A stretch of 44,497 nt of DNA from Bacteroidales bacterium UBA4363 (lineage in GTDB: Bacteria; Bacteroidota; Bacteroidia; Bacteroidales; Paludibacteraceae): contig DGSL01000005.1 of the NCBI GenBank assembly GCA_002393965.1, positions 1 through 44,497 on the forward strand, given 5' to 3'. A program made the position numbers and the translations under genes. This document shows positions 34,377 through 44,418 of this stretch, piece after piece (positions within the stretch are counted from its first letter, which is position 1; every line of letters starts with the position of its first letter). Below the pieces are notes generated by a model that did no database searches, was not told the DNA's origin, and was given only the letters and a program-made list of their open reading frames with translations.

Positions 34377-36350
34377 CTATCTGTTTTTTTCTGACTTTCT
34401 TGCTTTCTCGCCCTGTCTGTAACGATTCCTACACTGTCGCAACCAACTACAGAATTTTGAGAGATTTTCGTCATACCCGCGCATTGGACCTAATAAATTT
34501 CCATCATTGTCTATTACCACATATAGAGGTTGCGCATTGGCTCCGAACTTATGTCGCTCCAACCAACTCCATCGTTCTCCTTCTGTCTCCAATCCAACCC
34601 AAGTTCCGTTTTCTTTTACTTTCTCCATTTTCCCCAATTTCTGACGATCATCTACATAAAGACGGATGACAACCATTTCTTCTAATAAGCTTTTCACTTC
34701 CGGTTCCTCCAATACCGCTGCTTCCATCTTCCGGCAATTAACACATCCCCATCCCGTAAAATCAACAAAAACAGGAACTCCCTTCCGTCGTGCCTCTCTC
34801 ATTCCAGCTTCATAGTCCGACCAGACTTCTGTCGATTTCTCGGGAGGCAGAAATGCACTGGCTTCTTTCAGCCTGTTTCCAAACAATCCGCTCGACATAT
34901 AGAAGCCGAAGAGCATACCCACCAAAACAAAAAACATATTCAACCATCGGGGCATCTTCCCTTTCAGAAGAACATACAACGCCATAGTAAAACCAAGCAA
35001 AGCCCATATGATAATAAACAACCATCTGGGTAGGATTCCCCATCCCATCACCATGTCCGCAACACTCAGAAACTTCAATGCCATTGCCAATTCCAGGAAG
35101 GCAAGTATTACCTTCACCGTCTCCATCCAGCCTCCACTCTTGGGAAGACGTTTCAAAAAATCAGGGAATAGCGCACACAAACCGAATGGCATAGCCAATG
35201 CCAATGCAAAACCAAACATACCTACTAAAGGGGAAAGAAATCCCGATGACGAAGCTGTTGCCGCCTCCACCAACAATGAACCGACGATGGGGCCAGTACA
35301 GGAAAAACTGACTATAACCAGTACCAAAGCCATCAACTGTATACTGAGGAATCCTTTTGTCTTTTCGGCTTGATGGTTCAATGCCGTACTCCAGCTTCCT
35401 GGCAACTGTATCTCAAACAGGCCGAAAAACGATAGCGCAAAGACGACAAATAGGACAAAGAACAGTATATTTACCCAAGCATTCGTAGCTACCGTATTCA
35501 ATGCATCTGCTCCGAATAATAACGCAACAATCAATCCCAAACCTACATAAACGACAACAATCGAAAGAGCATAGAGCACCGCATCACGAACTCCGCTTCG
35601 CCTTGACGCTCCTCTTTTCAGGAAAAAACTGACCGTCATCGGCAAAATAGGCCACACACAAGGAGTTAGTAAGGCTAACAAGCCTCCCAGAATTCCAGAG
35701 AGAAATAACAGCCATAGCGAACGGCGATTCGTTCCGAAGCCCGATAGATTACCCTCATTCCCTGTCTCTCCTGTCCATGTGGTTGGACTCCACCAATCTT
35801 CTTTGGGACCTGCTTCGTCCGATACTCCTTCTTTTTCCAGCAAGGTGTCACTCATTTCGGTTTCTGACCTTGCTTCGGCCGCTTCAGATCTGTGTTCTTT
35901 TCCCTTGAACTCGAAGTTTTTTTTCTCCGGAGGCAGACAACTTTGATCATCGCAGCACATGTATCGGACATATCCCTTCACCATCCACACCCCGTCCTTC
36001 TCTGGTACTATGCGTTGACGAACCGATAAGGCATGCTCATACCATTGCAAATCCATGTCAAATGTCTCGTCATGCCGTGTTATTTCCTTTCCATCTACAT
36101 GTATTCCGCCTGATAGTCGAGCGCCCTCCACTTCCGTCAATACGACTTCCATCGCAATGGGACCTCCATCGGGAATTTTCATGCCATAGACGTGCCATCC
36201 GTCTTGAATAGTCGCTGACAACTCCAGCGTTACTCCTTTTTCTTCTGTCTGCTGAACCTGCCTCCATTCTACAGGTTGAAGAATCTCTCCGCTGACTGCA
36301 ACAGAAAGGATAAATAAGAACAGTATGGCAAAGGGCTTTCTCATGTTCAT
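34377..36350 (-). CDS. DsbD-like thiol:disulfide interchange protein
   Basis: Carries electrons from cytoplasmic thioredoxin across the inner membrane to periplasmic reductases. The 657-residue protein has all three parts of DsbD. The N-terminal signal and immunoglobulin-like alpha domain include a cysteine pair in YMCCDDQSCLPP. The central transmembrane domain of about eight helices has its two redox cysteines in LTPCVWPILPM and SFSCTGPIVGS. The C-terminal thioredoxin domain has C536-VN-C539 in DFTGWGCVNCRKM. The C-terminus is unusually basic (about the last 20 residues). It follows sprA by 18 bp, so the two are probably co-transcribed. A role in reducing secreted or surface proteins is reasonable but not shown. 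Confidence 0.92.
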   Translation of the reverse strand: MNMRKPFAILFLFILSVAVSGEILQPVEWRQVQQTEEKGVTLELSATIQDGWHVYGMKIPDGGPIAMEVVLTEVEGARLSGGIHVDGKEITRHDETFDMDLQWYEHALSVRQRIVPEKDGVWMVKGYVRYMCCDDQSCLPPEKKNFEFKGKEHRSEAAEARSETEMSDTLLEKEGVSDEAGPKEDWWSPTTWTGETGNEGNLSGFGTNRRSLWLLFLSGILGGLLALLTPCVWPILPMTVSFFLKRGASRRSGVRDAVLYALSIVVVYVGLGLIVALLFGADALNTVATNAWVNILFFVLFVVFALSFFGLFEIQLPGSWSTALNHQAEKTKGFLSIQLMALVLVIVSFSCTGPIVGSLLVEAATASSSGFLSPLVGMFGFALALAMPFGLCALFPDFLKRLPKSGGWMETVKVILAFLELAMALKFLSVADMVMGWGILPRWLFIIIWALLGFTMALYVLLKGKMPRWLNMFFVLVGMLFGFYMSSGLFGNRLKEASAFLPPEKSTEVWSDYEAGMREARRKGVPVFVDFTGWGCVNCRKMEAAVLEEPEVKSLLEEMVVIRLYVDDRQKLGKMEKVKENGTWVGLETEGERWSWLERHKFGANAQPLYVVIDNDGNLLGPMRGYDENLSKFCSWLRQCRNRYRQGEKARKSEKNR

Positions 36351-36368
36351 GTTTCGATACGATGACGG

Positions 36369-39300
36369 TTACTGATTATTGAGAAGCAGTTTGACGCTCA
36401 GTCCGAAGTTGTGATTCGAAGTCGGATAGGAGGAACTGATGAGCGGCTCATTGCTCTCCCAGTCGTAATAGAGTTTGAGGTTAAGCCGCGATGAGAATAC
36501 ATAATCGGCTGAGAAGTTGACCGAATAGGTCTTCTCCCCAGATGTCACCTGAGGAATAGACTCATCATCCAATTTCCGTATCAACGCAGAGGTGTTTTTC
36601 ATTGAGAAGTCAAGACGAAGATTCAGATCGTTGTTCACTTTCTGTTCTTTGTCATTCTTCAGACGAAGTATCACGTCAAAGTCTGAAAGACGGTATCCTA
36701 CCCCGAAGACTATCTCCTTATTTCCGCTCTCCACCATCTGACCCGATGCGATGTTGAGCGTCTGCGTTCGTCCTTTTCGATATTCTGCCGTGAGCGTCAG
36801 ACTGTTTTTGAGTGTGGCGTCCAAACGTATCAGAGGAGAAAAGTTCTCCGTGATGGATACTGCAGCAATGTCATACTGCGAACTTGGGATCGGCATTCCC
36901 GTTGTCACGTCTGCCACATACCCGAAGTCGCCGTCCATTCCTATGAAGTTAGAATAGGACGCAAAACTGCCGATATTGTATTTGCACACATAGGCATGCG
37001 TCAGCGCAATGCGTTTGAAATGGTCTTTCATCCATGGTAATTTCGAAAGACCGTCATACGAAACTCGCCAGTTTGGCAACATACTGAGGAAGCCAGGTAT
37101 AATTTCCGATTCGTTCCACGAACGACCCGTGTACGCTTCCATGAAACTCGGAATAAGCACTTCAGCCGAGTTAGCAGAGAAGGTTGCGACACTTGGATCG
37201 AACTCACGACCTACAAGGGCCAGGGCTTCCGAATTCTCTGCCATGAAAGAACCTGCTGGGTAATGCGTACCGATGTATTTGCGTTCAAGACGGGACTGAT
37301 ACTTGGCTCGGTTCGCCTTGAAACGCTCGAAGGTCGGGCTATGGTAGTTGTTGGATACGTTACCAGTCGACGTAAACAGGCTTTTCAGGGCAATGGTCGT
37401 CATCGAGAACGAACCCGAGAAGGTCCGTGGCATTCCCGCATATTGGTATTGGATGGAGGTATTGGTTGCGTAATTGCGCGATGCGGCAAGGTCTATACGG
37501 AATCCCGAAACAGGCTCCAGAGACATTCGTAGCGTCAGGTCTTGGGTGTATGTCTTGTTGACTGCGCCGACCGTCGAATCTCGACACAACCAACCTTTCT
37601 CCCAGGCATTACGTACAAAACCAGGCTCTTGATAACCCAAAGAGAATAACGCTCCTGGTGCGCCGTCATCCTGCCCGAAGAGTCCGCCGGCTGGCATGAA
37701 TCCGCTCATGGACGTACCGTTGCTCTGCGTATAGGAGAACGACGCATTGCGGACCATCATCAGGAATCGGGCCGCACCCTGTACGACAGCCCCCATTCCT
37801 TCTGGTTGCGCATTCATGTTCTTTCCATCCACGCTCACGATCAGTTCCGCATCCTGCTGAGGGATGATCTCGACCGTGTTACGGTCCAGTACATCATATT
37901 TGAGTTTTACGGACTGACTGTCGGATGTCATTGCGGTGACCTTGACACGTGTTGTGTTCAGACGGTGTGAGAATTTCTTTTTCTGACCCTTCTTTAGCGT
38001 CATTTTCTGGGTCTTGACGAGCGGTTTTTCTTCTGTCTTCTTCTTATTGGTCTTGCCGCGTGAGGAATAACGCTGGTTGGCTCGCTTCAGATACGGCACT
38101 TTATTGTACAGTTGCTCGAAGTTGAACCGACCGTCCCACTGCAACGTTCCGAGCGAGGTCACTTCGTTTCCTAACGATGAGTTATGCCGACCGGCTGCCT
38201 CATCTTCTTCTGTCAGAGCACCACGATCCCACGTATAGTTACCCGTGTAGTTAAGTGAGGAGGTGATCCAGCTGAAGATAGGTATCTTGTTCAACGGGGA
38301 TGTATAGTTGGCGGTGACGTGTTGTTGGTATGATAACGGAGAACCGCCGTTGAGAAGGCTTCGCATGACGGTGTCTCGCCAGTTGTCCCATTCGTCAGGG
38401 AATAACTCCTTGTTCACCGGCGAATATTTCGTTTCGTCTATCTGTGCATTGGATGTGGCAGAGAACGACAGTTTCAGGTCTTTTATCAGATCCCACTTGA
38501 CGTCCAGACTGCGGTTCCACATGAAGTCTTTGCTCACCGATAGTAAAGCATTGTTCGGATCATGGTAGTCGATCTCCGGATTATTCAGGTTTCGTTGTTG
38601 CTCTTCTTCGTACGCTCTCGCAAGCGTGGTGTTGAAATTTACCGATGACGGTACCAGGTTAAAGCCCAACTCGCGGACGATTCGCCAGTTCTGACCCTTC
38701 AGTGCCTTGACGTTTTTGAACGGTTCCCATGTCTTCACGCTTGGGGCATACTGATATAGCAGCGTTCCCTTGTAGTCCTTTCGGATTGACCGTTCCACGT
38801 CCGGATTATGTTCGTTCGATTCCGTGTAGGAATACGATACGGAGAAATTGGCAGGGTCGTACGGCATCGGATTTTTGCTCTTCAGGTCCACACGCATGTT
38901 CGTTACGTTGAAAGAACGGGTAGTGAAGACCGTCTGTGCCAGGTTTTCCAACGAGTCTCTCTCATGCGATGTCTCCAGCGTTTCGAGGCTTTCTTTCAGC
39001 AACAGGTCCGTATTGGTCGGGTCATATTTGGGTTTCGTTACTTCTTTTCCGTAAGCATAATATACCGGTATATGTACCTTTGCTTTTTCCGGGAACAGTT
39101 TGCCGAGTTCCGCGGACGTAGAGATATTCAGTTGCGTATAGTCATCCTGACGTCGGTCCTGTACGTTGTCCTCTATTCCTCCGAAGCCTGCTGTCTCTAC
39201 TCTTCCGGCTACGTTGACAGAGGCAAAGTCCGAGAGGTTCAGCGTCGCATTGGCTAATGCCGCATAGCCGCCCTCCTCGTCGAATCCTTTCATGCGGAGT

Positions 39301-42300
39301 TCATTCAGCCATATCTCGGCCGACTTGACGGACGACGAGCGGTTCCGGACTCCAATCATGATGTTTTCTATATCGCCCAGTGTCGGATTTCCTTTTACGG
39401 TCACTTTGTTGCGCGGAGCATTTGGGTCATATTCCGAGTATTCGTCTTTGAGCGAGACTCCGCTTCCCGACTGCCGGCGTGCCCTGTTTCTGTTTTTCTT
39501 GACGTCAGTCAGTACCGAGAACGGGAAGTCCATCTTGTTTTCTCTCGGCCACACAATCTCACGATCCGAGGAACTCTCAGAGAGACTGTAGGTGCCTGCC
39601 GGGGTCAGCGTCAACGGTACTTCATATTCGTAGTAGTTTTCTACCAGGTCCGATCCCAAACGCACGAAATAAGTCAGATCACTCCCTTTCAGGTCCGTCA
39701 CGTCGTCAATGAATTTTTCTGCATGGGCATAGAACTGGAGACGCTTATACGGACGCATGTCCATTTCCGTCGTCTTGTACACCGCACGGGCATCTCCGGG
39801 AGAGAGATCCGTGATGCGCATCATCAACGACTGCTCGTTTTCCTGACGTATCTGCGTCTGCGACGGATCCTGTTCGCGCTCTACTCCTGGCGGCAGAACG
39901 TAGTTCACAGGAGTTTTCGAGGAGTTCTCTTCGATATTGACGACGCTGATTTCAGTCTGAGTGGAAGCGGTGATTGGCGGATATGCCGGGTCGTAGAGGT
40001 CCTTGCTTACCGTGCGCCAGTCACTACGCGCCAGTTCCAGCGATCCGAAACGCAGATGCGTCTCCTCCGTGAAGTCCGTCAGATACATACGCATGAAACG
40101 GATGGAATTCAGATTCACGGACCCGTATTTCTCCGAATATTCCGAAACCGGAATACGGAAATGATACCAGGACACCATGGAGGTCGTTCCGTCCTTCAGC
40201 CCAACACGGACGTTCAGCTTGTCACTGATAAAGTTTCGACCGACAACCATGTCCGCAGGACGCAGACTCACTTTGTATTCAAAGTATTTCTCATACTCGT
40301 TCATGTTGTTGTCCTGATTGATATCCTCTACGTCTGGCAGGTTGGTAGCCGATGTCGAGTAGTTGTCAGCACCGGCCGATACCGGCGAGTTACCTTCTGT
40401 TCCATTATAGTGTTTGTAACGGTCGAGAATCGAAGTCTGAGCCGCATTGTAGTCATCGCCCTGATAGTAATGGTAACGGTCACCGGCAGGGTCGTTGAAT
40501 GGGGAGAACGGGTCGTTGCGCAACGAATCGACATACTGCGCTCCGATTTTCGTTTCCCACGTAGACAGATAGTCCTTGTACGTCTTGAAGGTGAATTCTT
40601 CTTCATTGCGCAGACCATCTAGGCCGATATCCTGATTCGTGCGCGCGGACTTGTCATTGTCAAAGGCATTTACCACCGACTGCGTCTTCGAGACACGACC
40701 CCATACTGTCGAGTCGGTATACGTAATGTCTCCCGTCGGAGACAAGCCGTTCTCAAACGATTTCTTCCCATCTCGCAACACGTCTTCGCTCAGTTCGCCC
40801 AGGTTGATGTAGAGGTCTCCGCCCGATGCCTGCGGATTATAGATGAAAGGGTCCAACAACCAGAATTCAACGTATTCCACGTTCGCACTCTTGAAGTCGG
40901 TGACGTCCATCTTACGCATGATTCCACCCCATCGTGAGGATGGCTTCCTCAGACTTCCGTCGGCGTTGATATTGTCAGTGTCCAGGTTATAGGGACCACG
41001 CTCCGTAGGGTAATAGGCTAGGTTCAGCACCGTGAGCGTATTGGTCTGACCCGCAATAGGCTCGCGGTTCGGGAAGATTTCCTGCTCCGAGATTTCGCGC
41101 ACCCAGTGACTGCTCTGTTGCTTGTCATCTCGTTGGATATAGGATGGAGTCGTGGACGTACTGCGTGTGAAGATAGGGTCTATGGTGTACCAGGCAAGCA
41201 ACGCACGACCCTTTCCGTATTCTATATCGTCCGAGAGGTTTCCTGCCGCAAAACGCCCCTGTGGCGTACTTGCGAGATGCCAGGCGTAGGGATATAGCAC
41301 GTTCAACGTCGTTCTGCTGCCTTCGAAGTCGTCTATATACGCATACCCTGCATCCCCGACTGCTTTCTGATGACCCGGCAATAGCTGTGCGAATTCTCCG
41401 TTTATCGTGAAAGACGATGGCGCTTTCAGAGACAGCAACGGGAGTTTGTCCAGCCAGTTCGTCAACTGCTGACTCTGATGCGTGTATGCAAAGTTGAGTC
41501 CCCAGATGGTGTTCGAGATTGGCTCATCGCCCATGGCCACTTTAGTTGTCAACGGCTTTTCACTCAGATGCATCAGCGTTCCCCCCACTGAGAAGTCTTT
41601 CGAGAAGGCATATTCCATGTGCGTTCCTATCAGCGTCTTTCGCTGCATCGAGAACATGCTCTGGTTTTCCAGCGATACGTCTATCTGAGTGCCACTCTCC
41701 AGCAGCGACTCGTTCAATATCGTCACTGTTCCCATTGAGTAGTCCACCGTATAGTCCACGTTCTCCGTAAGGGTCATGCCTCCCGCCGTTACAGAGACGC
41801 TTCCCTTCGGTATATTCATGGCGCCGAGGCGGATTTCCGCATTGCTCGAGGCCCTATACTCTCCTCGAATAATGAACTTATCCTTCTCGCTGTACTCCTC
41901 AGCATCCGTCTTGGTCTTGGTATAGAGTTCCTTGTAGGCGTATTTCGAACCCGCCGACCCCGCCTTTTCCTCGATGGTTTTTCCGAATGGCTCCAGGACA
42001 GGGAAAATCAGTCGACCCGTCTCGCTGAGGATGGTATATCCCTCCACATAGTCCATATTCCCGTCCGGACGAAGACGCTGACGGCTGTCCATGCGGTCCA
42101 GGCCCATCACCCTCACCAGAGGCTGGTTCTTCACGTCTCCTTCCGGCAGATAGTTTATATAGACTCCGCTCGAGTCATTCTGATACGCCACCTCCAGTTT
42201 CATGCCCTCCTGCTGTACATTGCTCGCTCCCAGACTGTAGATATTCTTCATCATCAGGTCCCAGTTCGGCAAACCAGGCGAGAAAGCGGCGCCTTTCAAC

Positions 42301-43733
42301 AGTTTCAATACGAGCGTCTTCGGCTCCTCAATGCCGTCCGTCGAGAATTCTCCGACCTGATAGGTTTTTCCGCCCGACGTATATTCATACGCTACCGCAA
42401 GCACCTCGTCGTCCTGCAACTTACTCTTCAGAGAGATGTAGCCCAACATCGGATTGACCGTGTACTCCGATTCGTTCAGACGACGGGCGGACTCCAGTTT
42501 TTCATAGTCCTCTCCACCCGTCATGCTCACCGACGTGCTGTTCAGAGCCGCCGAGACCGTCTCTATGTCACGCAAGTTCGGCAACGACGTCACCTCTCCG
42601 TACAAGCCGTTCGACTTGTTCGACGGCCACTTGACGCCCAAGGCTACCCCCCATGGCGCATGACGGTGATCCGTCTCACCGAGGTCCAGAAAGGCCACAA
42701 TGTTGCGACTGCTGCTGTAGTCCGACTTCTTGTTCGTCACCCACACCTCCACTCGGTTGATCTGCATACCCGAACTTATGTGTGGCAACGACGACATCCA
42801 CTTCTCGTAGTTGTCCCGGAAGTAATGGTTCAGGAAGAAATGACGGTTCACGTCATAGTCACGGCCCTTCACTTCGAAGTCCGTGGTCTGCGCTCCGTTT
42901 CGCATACTCACCGTTTTGCTCTCACTCTCCTGTTGCGAAACGACGGCCTGAACACTGAGTTTCCCGAACTGCAGGTCACTGCGGATTCCGAACAGGGCAC
43001 TGCTTCCTCTGATCAGACTCGAGTTCAGTGGCAGACTCACGTTTCCCGCTTCTATTCGACGGATGATGTCGTCTTCCTTCCCCTCATAGGAGAGGTTCAC
43101 CTTGCTCTGATCCCAGTCGAAACTGCTCTCCGTGTTGTAATTCATGCCGAAGTGCACCCTGTCACCTACGCGGGCATCGACGTTCATCTGTATCTTTTCG
43201 TCAAAGTCGAATATCGGGGCTGGCTTGCGCATTCGCTCACTCAATGCCGGGTTTTGAACTCGGTTTATCTTGAAACCCATGAGAATCTCTACCTGCCCCT
43301 GCAGTTTCAGACGCACTCCGCCCGGACCGAAGATCTTGTCCGCCTTTCCCAGACCGAACTGTATGTCGTTCAGACTGATTTTCTTGTTTTTCTCGTTCTC
43401 CGCTTCCTGACGGTTACGCTCCTTCCAATAGTTGCGCATCGCTTCTTTCTCGCTCCAGGTCATATACTCGTCCTGTGACATCGACAGCGGTGTCACCACA
43501 TCGTCATCCCCCAGTTTCGAACGGAAAAAGTAAAGACCCGTCTGAGGATCATATTCCACCGATGGCTCCGAGTCTGGCATCGCAAACGTCTGCGCCGAAA
43601 GGGTCCAGGCTCCCGCAAGCAACAGGACGACGCACGCACACACCGATACCATGGCACGCAACCTCCCGTCTCCGGAGCTTCTCCGGACCGAGTCGATGAT
43701 ACGTTTTGGACTGTGCTGTCTCACGGCTGACAT
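36369..43733 (-). CDS. sprA: Type IX secretion outer-membrane translocon SprA
   Basis: Giant outer-membrane beta-barrel protein that forms the translocation channel of the type IX secretion system. The 2454-residue frame is intact. The N-terminus has a signal (VCACVVLLLAGAWTLSAQ, about residues 31-48), and M28 could be an alternative start. It then has the FRSKLGDDDVVTPLSM and MRNYWKERNRQEAEN segments and a long series of beta-rich repeats such as ITLNGEFAQLLPGH and FDDFEGSRTTLN-like motifs (here YIDDFEGSRTTLNVLYPY), which is diagnostic for SprA. The C-terminus ends in typical barrel strands. It starts 13 bp after ruvA, a linkage seen in many Bacteroidota. The type IX partners are not in this window. 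Confidence 0.96.
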   Translation of the reverse strand: MSAVRQHSPKRIIDSVRRSSGDGRLRAMVSVCACVVLLLAGAWTLSAQTFAMPDSEPSVEYDPQTGLYFFRSKLGDDDVVTPLSMSQDEYMTWSEKEAMRNYWKERNRQEAENEKNKKISLNDIQFGLGKADKIFGPGGVRLKLQGQVEILMGFKINRVQNPALSERMRKPAPIFDFDEKIQMNVDARVGDRVHFGMNYNTESSFDWDQSKVNLSYEGKEDDIIRRIEAGNVSLPLNSSLIRGSSALFGIRSDLQFGKLSVQAVVSQQESESKTVSMRNGAQTTDFEVKGRDYDVNRHFFLNHYFRDNYEKWMSSLPHISSGMQINRVEVWVTNKKSDYSSSRNIVAFLDLGETDHRHAPWGVALGVKWPSNKSNGLYGEVTSLPNLRDIETVSAALNSTSVSMTGGEDYEKLESARRLNESEYTVNPMLGYISLKSKLQDDEVLAVAYEYTSGGKTYQVGEFSTDGIEEPKTLVLKLLKGAAFSPGLPNWDLMMKNIYSLGASNVQQEGMKLEVAYQNDSSGVYINYLPEGDVKNQPLVRVMGLDRMDSRQRLRPDGNMDYVEGYTILSETGRLIFPVLEPFGKTIEEKAGSAGSKYAYKELYTKTKTDAEEYSEKDKFIIRGEYRASSNAEIRLGAMNIPKGSVSVTAGGMTLTENVDYTVDYSMGTVTILNESLLESGTQIDVSLENQSMFSMQRKTLIGTHMEYAFSKDFSVGGTLMHLSEKPLTTKVAMGDEPISNTIWGLNFAYTHQSQQLTNWLDKLPLLSLKAPSSFTINGEFAQLLPGHQKAVGDAGYAYIDDFEGSRTTLNVLYPYAWHLASTPQGRFAAGNLSDDIEYGKGRALLAWYTIDPIFTRSTSTTPSYIQRDDKQQSSHWVREISEQEIFPNREPIAGQTNTLTVLNLAYYPTERGPYNLDTDNINADGSLRKPSSRWGGIMRKMDVTDFKSANVEYVEFWLLDPFIYNPQASGGDLYINLGELSEDVLRDGKKSFENGLSPTGDITYTDSTVWGRVSKTQSVVNAFDNDKSARTNQDIGLDGLRNEEEFTFKTYKDYLSTWETKIGAQYVDSLRNDPFSPFNDPAGDRYHYYQGDDYNAAQTSILDRYKHYNGTEGNSPVSAGADNYSTSATNLPDVEDINQDNNMNEYEKYFEYKVSLRPADMVVGRNFISDKLNVRVGLKDGTTSMVSWYHFRIPVSEYSEKYGSVNLNSIRFMRMYLTDFTEETHLRFGSLELARSDWRTVSKDLYDPAYPPITASTQTEISVVNIEENSSKTPVNYVLPPGVEREQDPSQTQIRQENEQSLMMRITDLSPGDARAVYKTTEMDMRPYKRLQFYAHAEKFIDDVTDLKGSDLTYFVRLGSDLVENYYEYEVPLTLTPAGTYSLSESSSDREIVWPRENKMDFPFSVLTDVKKNRNRARRQSGSGVSLKDEYSEYDPNAPRNKVTVKGNPTLGDIENIMIGVRNRSSSVKSAEIWLNELRMKGFDEEGGYAALANATLNLSDFASVNVAGRVETAGFGGIEDNVQDRRQDDYTQLNISTSAELGKLFPEKAKVHIPVYYAYGKEVTKPKYDPTNTDLLLKESLETLETSHERDSLENLAQTVFTTRSFNVTNMRVDLKSKNPMPYDPANFSVSYSYTESNEHNPDVERSIRKDYKGTLLYQYAPSVKTWEPFKNVKALKGQNWRIVRELGFNLVPSSVNFNTTLARAYEEEQQRNLNNPEIDYHDPNNALLSVSKDFMWNRSLDVKWDLIKDLKLSFSATSNAQIDETKYSPVNKELFPDEWDNWRDTVMRSLLNGGSPLSYQQHVTANYTSPLNKIPIFSWITSSLNYTGNYTWDRGALTEEDEAAGRHNSSLGNEVTSLGTLQWDGRFNFEQLYNKVPYLKRANQRYSSRGKTNKKKTEEKPLVKTQKMTLKKGQKKKFSHRLNTTRVKVTAMTSDSQSVKLKYDVLDRNTVEIIPQQDAELIVSVDGKNMNAQPEGMGAVVQGAARFLMMVRNASFSYTQSNGTSMSGFMPAGGLFGQDDGAPGALFSLGYQEPGFVRNAWEKGWLCRDSTVGAVNKTYTQDLTLRMSLEPVSGFRIDLAASRNYATNTSIQYQYAGMPRTFSGSFSMTTIALKSLFTSTGNVSNNYHSPTFERFKANRAKYQSRLERKYIGTHYPAGSFMAENSEALALVGREFDPSVATFSANSAEVLIPSFMEAYTGRSWNESEIIPGFLSMLPNWRVSYDGLSKLPWMKDHFKRIALTHAYVCKYNIGSFASYSNFIGMDGDFGYVADVTTGMPIPSSQYDIAAVSITENFSPLIRLDATLKNSLTLTAEYRKGRTQTLNIASGQMVESGNKEIVFGVGYRLSDFDVILRLKNDKEQKVNNDLNLRLDFSMKNTSALIRKLDDESIPQVTSGEKTYSVNFSADYVFSSRLNLKLYYDWESNEPLISSSYPTSNHNFGLSVKLLLNNQ

Positions 43734-43746
43734 TAAGGGCAGGAAT

Positions 43747-44334
43747 CTACATCAAACGCATGGCAAGTTTCACTACCTCACCTACCTTGGCTCCCGGATT
43801 CTGTTGTATCGCTTTCTCCACGGCCTTCTGACTGTTCTGACGATTGAATCCAAGCATCACCAACGCATCCACAGCCTCTTCCGCTTCTGCTGCTTGACCC
43901 ATCATCATCTGTGGCTGCGAACCCGCAATCTTCAATTTGCCGATCTTGTCTTTCAGTTCCACGACGATACGCTCGGCTGTCTTCGTTCCGATGCCCTTCA
44001 CGTTCTTCAACGCACGCGCATTCTCACGTACAATGGCGTCTCGCATCTCCTGTGGCGTCAGACTGCTCATAATCACACGGGCCGTGTTTGCTCCTACCCC
44101 GTTCACCCCGATTAGCAACAGGAACAACTCGCGATCCGACTTCTCTGCAAAACCATACAACTGATGCACATCCTCACGCAATAGCTCATAAACGTAGAGA
44201 TTCGTCTCCTTCTGACCCATAAGTAGGCTGTAGGTCGGCAAAGCTATATTGATACAATAACCGATGCCTCCGTTGTCAATGACAACTTCCGTCGGTGTGA
44301 GGTCGGCTATCTTGCCGGATATGTAGTCTAACAT
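43747..44334 (-). CDS. ruvA: Holliday junction branch-migration protein RuvA
   Basis: Binds Holliday junctions as a tetramer and loads RuvB. The start ATG 44334 gives MLDYISGKIADLTP, the family opening, and 195 residues. The frame runs on to 44403 without homology. Domain I is the OB fold, domain II has two helix-hairpin-helix motifs (LIGVNGVGANTARVIMSSL and ALKNVKGIGTKTAERIVVEL), and the C-terminal domain III follows after a Met/Gln/Glu-rich linker (about 137-150) and ends with VGEVVKLAMRLM. It is the first gene of the ruvA-sprA-dsbD unit. Confidence 0.97.
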   Translation of the reverse strand: MLDYISGKIADLTPTEVVIDNGGIGYCINIALPTYSLLMGQKETNLYVYELLREDVHQLYGFAEKSDRELFLLLIGVNGVGANTARVIMSSLTPQEMRDAIVRENARALKNVKGIGTKTAERIVVELKDKIGKLKIAGSQPQMMMGQAAEAEEAVDALVMLGFNRQNSQKAVEKAIQQNPGAKVGEVVKLAMRLM

Positions 44335-44372
44335 ACTTTTTCTTTCGTTTTTTTTACTGATGATAGTTCGGT

Positions 44373-44388
44373 CCTGCGAAGAAGCAGG
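44373..44388. promoter_or_regulatory. Leader hairpin of ruvA
   Basis: CCTGC-GAAGAA-GCAGG is a 5-bp hairpin in the untranslated leader of ruvA, about 40 bp before the ATG. No T-run follows, so it is not a terminator. Meaning unknown. Confidence 0.35.
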
Positions 44389-44410
44389 CCTATACTCCAC
44401 CAAATAAACG

Positions 44411-44418
44411 CAAAGATA
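44411..44418 (-). promoter_or_regulatory. -7 element of the ruvA-sprA unit
   Basis: TATCTTTG on the minus strand matches TAnnTTTG exactly, about 77 bp upstream of the ruvA ATG. No -33 match at 19 bp was found. The final 80 bases of the window beyond it hold no recognisable gene. Confidence 0.6.
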
